8,239 nucleotides of DNA from Anaerohalosphaeraceae bacterium (lineage in GTDB: Bacteria > Planctomycetota > Phycisphaerae > Sedimentisphaerales > Anaerohalosphaeraceae): assembly GCA_030671565.1 (NCBI GenBank), contig DAOVIC010000079.1, positions 1 through 8,239 of the forward strand. The letters run 5' to 3'. Both the position numbers and the translations under genes were made by a program. Position 1 is the stretch's first letter. Every line of letters begins with the position of its first letter. The notes under the pieces are model-generated. The model made no database searches and was not told where the DNA came from. It saw only the letters and a list, made by a program, of their open reading frames with translations. Below, piece after piece: positions 1-6,246 of this stretch.

Positions 1-266
1 ACATCATAAGGGTATGCAGAGGAACCGCCTGCCACGTAAAAGGAGCTAACGAACTCATCGAAACCATCAAAAGAACGCTAAACGTCGAAGAAGGCGAAAC
101 CGCAGAAGACAAACTCTTTACTTTCGAGACGGTTGCCTGCCTCGGAACATGTGCTTTGGCTCCGGTCATGGTAATAGATGACGTCTACCACGGAAAGGTC
201 ACACCAAAGCGTGCAGAAGAACTCATAGAAGGCCTGAGAAAATCCGCAAGCAGGGGGGGTGATTGA
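1..266 (+). CDS. nuoE: NuoE-like (HydC/HndA-type) thioredoxin-fold [2Fe-2S] subunit, 3' part only
   Basis: The reading frame is open from the left edge (first full codon at 3) to TGA at 264-266, giving the last 87 residues. The four cluster ligands of the NuoE family are all present: Cys-x4-Cys (CRGTAC, codons 15-17 and 30-32) and Cys-x3-Cys (CLGTC, codons 138-140 and 150-152), followed by the usual APVMVIDDVYHGKVTP segment. Family members hold one [2Fe-2S] cluster in a thioredoxin-like fold and pair with the NuoF-type flavoprotein to pass electrons between NAD(P)H and the rest of the complex. The helical N-terminal half lies outside the window. The stop codon shares one base with the next gene's ATG (TGATG), so the two are probably translationally coupled. 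The gene could equally be named hndA or hydC; the formate dehydrogenase downstream argues against respiratory complex I. Confidence 0.93.
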   Translation, partial: IIRVCRGTACHVKGANELIETIKRTLNVEEGETAEDKLFTFETVACLGTCALAPVMVIDDVYHGKVTPKRAEELIEGLRKSASRGGD

Positions 267-268
267 TG
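252..268 (+). promoter_or_regulatory. G-rich ribosome binding site that decides the nuoF-like start
   Basis: A run of seven G (253-259) preceded by A gives a strong Shine-Dalgarno match inside the last codons of the upstream gene. It sits about six bases before ATG at 266. An in-frame TTG at 263-265 lies directly before this ATG, but it is closer to the G run and a weaker start codon, so ATG 266 is preferred. Confidence 0.7.
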
Positions 269-2113
269 GAACCGCTGAACACCACTTCCGATTTTCACAA
301 TTACCAGAAAAAAATCACTGATTCTGTCGACCCCGATATAACAACTCTCTTACTCTGTGCAGGAACAGGCTGCCTTGCTCTCGGTTCAGAAAACGTCTAC
401 ACCGCATTTAAAAAAGAGATCGAAAAATTAGGCCTCACCAAAAAGGTCCGCCTGAAAAGAACTGGCTGCCACGGATTCTGCGAAAAGGGCCCGCTCGTCG
501 TTATCCTCCCCAAAAGATACTTATACCCCGGAGTAAAAACCCAGGACGTAACAGAGATTCTACAGGAAACTGTAATTAACGACAAACCCATCGAACGTCT
601 CTTATACGTCGACCCCGTAACAGGGAACAAAAAAACATTTGAACAGGATCTACCCTTCTACGCCGGACAACAGCGTAACGTCTTCGCCAAAAACGGAAAG
701 ATCGATCCCGTCGATTTAGAGGACTATATAGCAAACGATGGATACGCCGCTTTCGTAAAAACCCTCGAAAAATATACGCCGCAGCAGGTAATAGACATCG
801 TCACAGAATCAGGACTTAGAGGCAGAGGCGGAGGCGGATTTCCCGCGGGCCCGAAATGGGACATCTGCAGAAAAGCAAAAGGACAGACAAAATACCTCAT
901 CTGCAATTCCGATGAAGGTGACCCCGGAGCCTTCATGGACAGAAGTATCCTCGAAGGAATACCGCATTCCGTCCTGGAGGCAATGCTGATCGCAGGCTAC
1001 GCCATCGGTGCCAGCGAAGGGTTCATCTACGTAAGAGCAGAGTATCCGCTTGCCGTAGAACACACAGCACAAGCCCTGATATCCGCACGCAAAGCAGGAC
1101 TCCTCGGCGATAATATTCTAGGTTCGGATTTTTCCTTCGATATCGAGATAAGAAAAGGCGCAGGCGCCTTCGTCTGCGGCGAAGAGACTGCTCTCATCGC
1201 TTCGCTCGAGGGAAAGAGGGGAATGCCGACTTCAAGACCGCCATACCCCGCCGTAAAAGGATACAGGGGGAAACCAACCTGCATAAACAACGTCGAAACA
1301 CTGGTAAACGTCCCGTTGATCATTAACAAAGGCAAAGACTGGTTCGCCGGCATCGGAACAGAAAAAAGCAAAGGAACAAAAATATTCGCTCTCGCCGGAA
1401 AAGTCGCAAACACCGGCCTCGTAGAAGTTGCAATGGGAACAACTCTAAGGGAAATCGTTTTCGACATAGGCGGCGGCATACCAAAAGGAGGAAAATTCAA
1501 AGCCGCCCAGCTCGGAGGCCCCTCGGGTGGATGCATTCCAAAAAAATTCCTCGACCACGAGATTGACTACGACTCACTGCAGGAAATAGGCGCAATAATG
1601 GGGTCAGGCGGACTCATCGTCATGGACCAGTCAACGTGCATGGTAGACATCGCAAGATACTTCCTCGAATTCATCCAGTCGGAATCATGCGGAAAATGCA
1701 CGCCATGCCGGGTAGGAACAGCAAGAATGCTCGAAATGCTCCGGAATATCTGTGACGGAAAAGCAGAAGGCGTAGATCTCGACGAACTGATAAAGCTTGG
1801 CGAAAACATCAAAATGTCTTCACTTTGCGGACTCGGACAAACAGCACCAAATCCCGTACTAAGCACAATAAGGCATTTCAAAAAGGAATATATCGAACAC
1901 ATCGAAAAACACAGATGCAGGGCAGGGGTCTGCAAGGGCCTATTGAATTATGCGATACTCGATATCTGCGTAGGTTGCGGGGCATGCAAAAAAGTATGCC
2001 CTGTTGACGCGATTTCAGGAGAAAAAAAATCGCACCACGTTATCGACAGCGAAAAATGCATCAAGTGCGGACAGTGTTTTAAGGCATGTAAATTTAATAT
2101 GATCGTAAGATAG
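266..2113 (+). CDS. nuoF: NuoF/HydB/HndC-like NAD(P)H-binding flavoprotein subunit of the formate dehydrogenase complex
   Basis: The 615-residue product is the diaphorase subunit that exchanges electrons between NAD(P)H and the Fe-S chain through FMN. It has an N-terminal thioredoxin-like [2Fe-2S] domain (C31-x4-C36 and C68-x3-C72). The NuoF core follows, with a glycine-rich FMN/NADH-binding motif near 185-198 (RGRGGGGFPAG) and the GAGAFVCGEETAL motif near 298-310. The [4Fe-4S] ligands are C475, C478, C481 and C521. The C-terminus is a two-cluster ferredoxin domain (C568, C571, C574, C578; C598, C601, C604, C608). Respiratory NuoF is about 430 residues and lacks both end domains, so the layout matches HydB/HndC of multimeric hydrogenases and the beta subunit of NAD(P)-linked formate dehydrogenases. 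A conserved-looking H549-x-C551-x4-C556 element precedes the ferredoxin domain. No membrane segments are visible, so it is likely cytoplasmic. Confidence 0.95.
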   Translation: MEPLNTTSDFHNYQKKITDSVDPDITTLLLCAGTGCLALGSENVYTAFKKEIEKLGLTKKVRLKRTGCHGFCEKGPLVVILPKRYLYPGVKTQDVTEILQETVINDKPIERLLYVDPVTGNKKTFEQDLPFYAGQQRNVFAKNGKIDPVDLEDYIANDGYAAFVKTLEKYTPQQVIDIVTESGLRGRGGGGFPAGPKWDICRKAKGQTKYLICNSDEGDPGAFMDRSILEGIPHSVLEAMLIAGYAIGASEGFIYVRAEYPLAVEHTAQALISARKAGLLGDNILGSDFSFDIEIRKGAGAFVCGEETALIASLEGKRGMPTSRPPYPAVKGYRGKPTCINNVETLVNVPLIINKGKDWFAGIGTEKSKGTKIFALAGKVANTGLVEVAMGTTLREIVFDIGGGIPKGGKFKAAQLGGPSGGCIPKKFLDHEIDYDSLQEIGAIMGSGGLIVMDQSTCMVDIARYFLEFIQSESCGKCTPCRVGTARMLEMLRNICDGKAEGVDLDELIKLGENIKMSSLCGLGQTAPNPVLSTIRHFKKEYIEHIEKHRCRAGVCKGLLNYAILDICVGCGACKKVCPVDAISGEKKSHHVIDSEKCIKCGQCFKACKFNMIVR

Positions 2114-2124
2114 CCCAAAAAAAT

Positions 2125-4827
2125 ATGACACAAATAAACATAACGATTAATGACCGGCAAATTACCGCCAAAAAGGGACAAACCATCCTGAACGTGGCCC
2201 TGGAAAACGGTATAGACATACCCAATCTATGCGACGATCCACGCCTCGTACCGACAGGGGCGTGCAGAATTTGTCTCGTCGAAGTAGAAGGCCAGCGATT
2301 GCCCGTCACCGCCTGCAACTTTCAGATACAGGACGGCATGGTAATACAAACCGAAACAGAACTTTTGTGCCAGCTTAGAAAAACTATCCTGGAATTGCTC
2401 TTCCGGGAGCACAAAGGAACCTGCACAACCTGCGACGAAAACGGCAGATGCAAACTCCAGCGTTACGGATACAGATACCAGGTAGACGACAAATTCTTCG
2501 CCGAAAGACCCTCTGAAAAACAAAAACCAAACTACACCACAGGCAACGCTGCGATAAAATATGACCTCAACAAATGCATAAGATGCGGCCGATGCATACG
2601 AATTTGCGACGAGGTCCAGATGGACACCGCTCTGACATTCAAGCAGCGAGCAGGCGACGTAGAAGTTAGCACCGCTTTTGAAATGCCACTGAACGATTCC
2701 ACCTGCGAACTTTGCGGCCAGTGCATCTCAACATGCCCAACCGGCGCCCTCTACGAAAGATACGCAATAGGAAAGGCCCAGTGCTACGATCTCGACAAGG
2801 TCACAACAACATGCGTCTACTGCGGAGTAGGCTGCCAAATCGAGCTGAACATAAACAAGATAACGGGCGATTTTGTCCGCGCAACCAGCCAGGTCGGCTG
2901 CACTCCGAACGACGGAAACCTCTGCGTAAAAGGCAGATTTGGATTCGACTTCGTGCAAAGTAAAGAACGCCTGACAACACCGTTGATAAAACGAAACGGA
3001 AAATTCGAACCCGCAACATGGGACGAAGCTCTCGACCTTGTTGCATCAAGGCTCTCGCAAATAAAAAAGAAGCACGGCCCCGACAGCATCGCAGGCCTCT
3101 CCTCCGCAAAATGTACCAACGAGGAAAACTACGTCTTCCAGAAGTTCATCCGGGCAGCCGTCGGAACAAACAATGTTGACCACTGCGCAAGACTCTGCCA
3201 CGCCTCAACAGTAGCAGGCCTGGCCAGGGCATTCGGAAGCGGCGCAATGACAAACTCCATCGAAGAGTTCAAACACGCCGAATGCATCTTCATAATAGGC
3301 TCAAACACCACCGAGGCCCACCCCGTCATAGGCCTCAACATCAAAGACGCAGTCGTAAACAAAGGCGCAAAACTCCTCGTCGCCGACCCACGCACCATCG
3401 ACATAGTACGCTTTGCAAACATGCACGTCACCCAGAAACCCGGCACAGACGTCGCACTCATAAACGCCATGATAAACGTTATAATAACAGAGGATCTCGC
3501 CGACAAAGACTTCATCGAACATCGCACCGAAAACTTCCGGGAAATGGCTTCCGCGGTAAAAGACTGCACTCCCGAATGGGCCGAAAAAATTACAACCGTC
3601 CCAGCCGAACAGATACGCGAAATTGCACGAACATACGCAGGGGCATCCGCCGCAAGCATCGTCTACAGCATGGGAATTACCCAGCACTCAACCGGAACCG
3701 ACAACGTCCTCTCGCTTGCTAACCTTGCCATGGTAACAGGAAACGTCGGCAAAGAATGCGCCGGTGTAAACCCGCTCCGCGGCCAGAACAACGTACAGGG
3801 CGCATGCGACCTCGGAGCACTCCCCAACGTATACCCCGGCTATCAGTCGGTAGAAGACAAGACCAACCGCAAAAAATTCGAAGAGGCATGGTCCGCCAAA
3901 CTCTCCCCCAACAAGGGCCTAACCGTAGTAGAAATTATGCACGCCGTCGAAAAAGGCAGCATCAAGGCGCTATACTTCATGGGCGAAAACCCGGCACTTT
4001 CCGATCCCAACCTGAATCGCACCAGAAAAAGTCTGGAAGACGTCGAATTTCTCGTCGTCCAGGACATCTTCCTGACCGAAAGCGCACAATACGCAGACGT
4101 AGTTCTTCCCGCCGCAAGTTTCGCCGAAAAGGACGGAACCTTCACGAACACCGAAAGACGCGTCCAGCGGGTAAGAAAGGCACTCAACGCACCCGGCCAG
4201 TCCCGAATAGACTGGCAGATTACATGCGAGATCGCAAAAAGAATGGGCTTCGACATGCACTACGCAGACGCCGCACAGATCATGGACGAGATCGCATCCG
4301 TCTCACCGATCTACGCAGGGATCTCATTCGACCGCATCGACAAACTGGGCATTGCATGGCCGTGCACCGACAAAAACCATCCCGGCACAAAGTACCTGCA
4401 CAAAGACAAATTCGCACGGGGCCTTGGCAGGTTCCACGCCGTAAACTTCAACCCCCCAGCCGAATCACCGGACCAGGACTACCCATTCCTCTTGACGACA
4501 GGACGCCAGCTATACCAGTTCCACACAGGAACAATGACAAGAAAGTCCGCAGCAATAAACCAGAAATCACCGACAGGCTACGTCGAAATAAATTCAAAAG
4601 ACGCAAAAGAGTTATCAATACGAAACGGCGGCAGGGTGCAGGTAACAACAAGGAGGGGAACCGTAACAACCACGGCAAAAGTAATCAAAGACATTGGCAA
4701 AGGATGGCTATTCATGCCGTTCCACTTCAAAGAAGCGCCGGCAAACATCCTGACAAACGATGTGCTCGACCCCATAGCAAAAATACCGGAACTAAAAGCC
4801 TGCGCAGCCGCAATAAAAAAGGTTTAA
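2125..4827 (+). CDS. fdhF: NAD(P)-linked formate dehydrogenase catalytic (alpha) subunit, molybdopterin-dependent, Cys form
   Basis: The 900-residue product should interconvert formate and CO2. Its N-terminal relay resembles NuoG and HydA: plant-type [2Fe-2S] (C36, C47, C50, C64), a His-Cys3 [4Fe-4S] site (H96, C100, C103, C109) and two ferredoxin clusters (C151, C154, C157, C161; C194, C197, C200, C204). The formate dehydrogenase domain begins with its own [4Fe-4S] site (C230, C233, C237, C267). It then carries the active-site motif CARLCHASTVAGL, in which Cys358 (TGC at 3196-3198) takes the place of selenocysteine and His359 follows as in the family. The C-terminal molybdopterin-binding domain (about 785-900) contains TTGRQLYQFHTGTMTR. 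The length agrees with NADP/NAD-linked clostridial-type enzymes. No Tat signal is seen, so it is predicted to be cytoplasmic. The ATG lies 11 bases after the upstream stop and has no clear Shine-Dalgarno, suggesting coupled translation. Confidence 0.95.
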   Translation: MTQINITINDRQITAKKGQTILNVALENGIDIPNLCDDPRLVPTGACRICLVEVEGQRLPVTACNFQIQDGMVIQTETELLCQLRKTILELLFREHKGTCTTCDENGRCKLQRYGYRYQVDDKFFAERPSEKQKPNYTTGNAAIKYDLNKCIRCGRCIRICDEVQMDTALTFKQRAGDVEVSTAFEMPLNDSTCELCGQCISTCPTGALYERYAIGKAQCYDLDKVTTTCVYCGVGCQIELNINKITGDFVRATSQVGCTPNDGNLCVKGRFGFDFVQSKERLTTPLIKRNGKFEPATWDEALDLVASRLSQIKKKHGPDSIAGLSSAKCTNEENYVFQKFIRAAVGTNNVDHCARLCHASTVAGLARAFGSGAMTNSIEEFKHAECIFIIGSNTTEAHPVIGLNIKDAVVNKGAKLLVADPRTIDIVRFANMHVTQKPGTDVALINAMINVIITEDLADKDFIEHRTENFREMASAVKDCTPEWAEKITTVPAEQIREIARTYAGASAASIVYSMGITQHSTGTDNVLSLANLAMVTGNVGKECAGVNPLRGQNNVQGACDLGALPNVYPGYQSVEDKTNRKKFEEAWSAKLSPNKGLTVVEIMHAVEKGSIKALYFMGENPALSDPNLNRTRKSLEDVEFLVVQDIFLTESAQYADVVLPAASFAEKDGTFTNTERRVQRVRKALNAPGQSRIDWQITCEIAKRMGFDMHYADAAQIMDEIASVSPIYAGISFDRIDKLGIAWPCTDKNHPGTKYLHKDKFARGLGRFHAVNFNPPAESPDQDYPFLLTTGRQLYQFHTGTMTRKSAAINQKSPTGYVEINSKDAKELSIRNGGRVQVTTRRGTVTTTAKVIKDIGKGWLFMPFHFKEAPANILTNDVLDPIAKIPELKACAAAIKKV

Positions 4828-4856
4828 ACAGCCAAACCGGATATAGCCCTTGCTAA

Positions 4857-4875
4857 GCTGCCCGGACAGGGGAGC
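4857..4875 (+). promoter_or_regulatory. Small hairpin that would pair the yciH Shine-Dalgarno
   Basis: GCTGCCC (4857-4863) and GGGGAGC (4869-4875) pair through six of seven positions with a five-base loop; the one mismatch is G4860 with G4872. The right arm is the only good Shine-Dalgarno for the gene starting at 4885, with ten bases between it and the ATG. Pairing seen in sequence; any effect on translation is inference. Confidence 0.35.
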
Positions 4876-4884
4876 ATTACAATT

Positions 4885-5250
4885 ATGGCATACGACAAAA
4901 AAAGAAACGATGGCCTCGTCTTCTCAACAGAACACAGAAGAATGTGCCCCAACTGCTCGAACCCGATAGACAAATGCACCTGCTCTGAACAGGTCCCCGA
5001 ATATCAAGGCGACGGGATAGTACGAATAAGCAAAGAAACAAAAGGCAGAAAAGGCAAAGCAGTAACCCTCATCACCGGAATACCTCTACCCCCGGCGGAC
5101 CTGAAAAAACTGGCCAGAAAGCTAAAAAACACATGCGGAGCCGGGGGATCGCTAAAAGACGGCATAATAGAGATACAGGGCGACCACCGCGAAAAGATAC
5201 TTCAGGAACTAAAAAAACAAAACTACAACGTAAAATTAGCAGGTGGATAA
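4885..5250 (+). CDS. yciH: YciH/SUI1 (eIF1-like) translation-factor family protein with Cys-rich N-terminus
   Basis: The 121-residue product carries a complete SUI1 domain from about residue 45 to 121. It has the basic loop KGRKGKAVT (53-61), the TCGAGGSLKDG segment (83-93), EIQGDHREKI (96-105) and a C-terminal VKLAGG. These are close to the bacterial YciH consensus. The family shares the fold of eukaryotic initiation factor eIF1, and bacterial members have been linked to start-site fidelity or to translation under stress. The N-terminus has a C21-P-N-C24-x6-C31-x-C33 pattern that could bind a metal. The gene starts 57 bases after the formate dehydrogenase stop on the same strand, and no U-tract terminator is visible between them, so read-through is possible. 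A functional tie to formate metabolism is not implied by the sequence. Confidence 0.93.
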   Translation: MAYDKKRNDGLVFSTEHRRMCPNCSNPIDKCTCSEQVPEYQGDGIVRISKETKGRKGKAVTLITGIPLPPADLKKLARKLKNTCGAGGSLKDGIIEIQGDHREKILQELKKQNYNVKLAGG

Positions 5251-5315
5251 CACCGATTCACAAAAAAACTCTGTGGACACCTATAAAGTGTATAAAACAT
5301 TCCAATTTTTCAAGC

Positions 5316-5344
5316 TTAACCACTAATAATCCGATAGTTATAAT
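5316..5344 (+). promoter_or_regulatory. Sigma-70-type promoter for the response regulator
   Basis: A perfect TATAAT lies at 5339-5344. Seventeen bases upstream, TTAACC at 5316-5321 matches TTGACA at four of six positions. The predicted start of transcription is near 5351, leaving a leader of about 130 bases before the ATG at 5484. The promoter lies after the yciH stop, so the response regulator probably has its own transcript. Confidence 0.6.
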
Positions 5345-5352
5345 ATCCGGTA

Positions 5353-5405
5353 TCTCATAGAAAACGAGGGTATTGCGTATTGTTTTATGAGATTAAGCGT
5401 AATCT
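5353..5405 (+). promoter_or_regulatory. Structured 5' leader with two overlapping, mutually exclusive hairpins
   Basis: Hairpin A pairs TCTCATA (5353-5359) with TATGAGA (5386-5392). The pairing can extend inward as AAAC with GTTT across a two-base bulge. Hairpin B pairs AGATTA (5390-5395) with TAATCT (5400-5405) around the tetraloop AGCG. Bases 5390-5392 belong to both stems, so only one can form fully at a time. Hairpin A would begin only a couple of bases after the predicted transcription start. A 12-codon open frame (ATG 5387 to TAA 5423-5425) overlaps both but has no well-spaced Shine-Dalgarno. No known riboswitch consensus was recognised. Confidence 0.4.
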
Positions 5406-5483
5406 ATCCGATGAATGGGCAGTAAAGTGAATTAAAGTCCGGTCCGTCAGATTATTCGCATCTTTGTGTTGAGAGGGAAAAGT

Positions 5484-5918
5484 ATGCAGCTTGAAAAGAA
5501 GGATTTTCTATTAAGCTTAAGTGACAACCTCGTAATATTGGTTGCCGAAGATGACCGCAACCATTACATTCTGACCGAATGTTGTTTACGAAAGGCAGGT
5601 GTTCAAAACGAAATAATCTGGTTTGAAGACGGACAGGCGATCCTCGACTTCCTAAAAGGTGACGGCCACCCAAGCAAAAACTCAAACAGGTATATCATGT
5701 TGCTGGACATCAGAATGCCGAAAGTAGACGGCATACATATCCTGAAAGAGATCAAAAACGACAAACATCTAATGGACATCTCCACAATAATGCTGGCAGC
5801 AGACGACAATAAGCATCTCGCTGCCGAGTGTTACGAATTAGGATGCCAGGCACACGTAATAAAACCACCAGGAGAAGTGCTCCTAAGGGCAATAAAAAGA
5901 GTAGCCCAAAGAATGTAA
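5484..5918 (+). CDS. Single-domain CheY-like response regulator lacking the Thr/Ser switch residue
   Basis: The 144-residue product is a lone receiver domain with no output domain. It starts the fold with ILVAEDD (acidic D23, D24). The predicted phospho-acceptor is D75 in LLDIRMPKVDG, and the conserved lysine is K127 in HVIKPP. The position that holds Thr or Ser in most receivers (Thr87 of E. coli CheY) aligns with A105 in IMLAADD, which should weaken the classic Thr-Tyr switch. The ATG at 5484 is chosen because GAGAGGG (5471-5477) stands six bases upstream; an in-frame GTG at 5466 would add six residues but has no ribosome binding site. The insert GDGHPSKNSNRY before the beta strand of D75 resembles the Rcp1-like subgroup that pairs with phytochrome or PAS histidine kinases. 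No kinase gene is in the window, so the partner is unknown. Confidence 0.9.
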   Translation: MQLEKKDFLLSLSDNLVILVAEDDRNHYILTECCLRKAGVQNEIIWFEDGQAILDFLKGDGHPSKNSNRYIMLLDIRMPKVDGIHILKEIKNDKHLMDISTIMLAADDNKHLAAECYELGCQAHVIKPPGEVLLRAIKRVAQRM

Positions 5919-5932
5919 AAAATTGAGGTACT

Positions 5933-5999
5933 AAACAGACGGCGGACACTTGGCTTGCCAATTATGCCGCTCGGTACTGTTTCGTTTCACTTTCTCTTA
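5933..5999 (+). terminator. Nested hairpin after the response regulator, possible terminator
   Basis: Three stems nest symmetrically: AAACAG (5933-5938) with CTGTTT (5977-5982), GCGG (5942-5945) with CCGC (5967-5970), and TTGG (5950-5953) with CCAA (5958-5961) closed by CTTG. The sequence after it (5983-5999) is pyrimidine- and T-rich but is not a continuous T run. The element starts 14 bases after the stop codon, where a terminator would be expected. The inner TTGGC-TT-GCCAA could also be a protein-binding palindrome. Confidence 0.4.
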
Positions 6000-6083
6000 T
6001 CTGCGTTTACTCCAAAAATAATTCTAGAATAAAGACCCACACAATTTTTTCACATAAATTTTCACATTAGACTTATATGAGCC

Positions 6084-6130
6084 CATAAAAAAAGCTCAAC
6101 ACAAGGCTAAGAAACCTTGTTATTGAGCTT
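6084..6130 (-). terminator. Intrinsic terminator of the xseA-xseB-tRNA-Leu unit
   Basis: Read on the minus strand, AAGCTCAA (6130-6123) pairs with TTGAGCTT (6099-6092). An inner CAAGG/CCTTG stem sits inside across a small asymmetric internal loop. Seven consecutive U residues overlap and follow the stem (6093-6087). It begins about ten bases after the tRNA 3' end, so it should end transcription just past the tRNA. Confidence 0.8.
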
Positions 6131-6140
6131 AAAATGCAGA

Positions 6141-6224
6141 TACGAGCGATAGGAGTCGAACCTACACATCCCAAAGGATACCAGGACCTAAACCTGGCGC
6201 GTCTGCCAATTCCGCCACGCTCGC
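6141..6224 (-). tRNA. tRNA-Leu, anticodon UAG
   Basis: The 84-base minus-strand sequence folds as a class II tRNA. It has acceptor arms GCGAGCG and CGCTCGT, a D arm with GGCAGAC, and an anticodon stem CCAGG/CCTGG with loop TTTAGGT (anticodon TAG, reading CUN leucine codons). It also has a long variable arm closed by ATCC/GGAT and a T loop TTCGACT. The discriminator base is A, as expected for leucine. The CCA end is not encoded. The first acceptor pair would be G1-U72, a wobble. It lies 22 bases after the xseB stop and shares its strand, so it is probably cut from the xseA-xseB transcript. Confidence 0.95.
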
Positions 6225-6246
6225 AAAAATCATTATCTAACCAGTG

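Noticed and set aside
252..268. Frameshift at the seven-G run fusing the NuoE-like and NuoF-like genes
   Set aside because: A -1 shift meets TGA at 260-262 at once, and the +1 frame does not join the NuoF frame. The run is better read as a Shine-Dalgarno.
2125..4827. The third gene as an [FeFe]-hydrogenase catalytic subunit
   Set aside because: The N-terminal clusters look like HydA, but the H-cluster motifs are absent and the remaining 670 residues are a molybdopterin formate dehydrogenase domain with CARLCH.
1..4827. Part of a respiratory complex I (nuo) operon
   Set aside because: The flavoprotein has hydrogenase/formate-dehydrogenase-type end domains, the NuoG-like part is fused to a formate dehydrogenase domain, and no membrane subunits are present.
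4821..4838. Terminator after the formate dehydrogenase (GGTTT/AAACC)
   Set aside because: The five-base stem is weak, overlaps the stop codon region and is not followed by a T run.
3756..4856. A 366-codon plus-strand open frame overlapping the formate dehydrogenase gene
   Set aside because: It is a shifted frame inside a clearly conserved gene. Its product is extremely rich in Arg, Lys, Pro and His, as expected for a shadow of A- and C-rich codons, and it matches no family.
6009..6060. ATTCTAGAAT palindrome and two TTTTCACAT copies near the convergent gene ends
   Set aside because: They are short and AT-rich, in a region where such matches arise by chance, with no gene start nearby to regulate.
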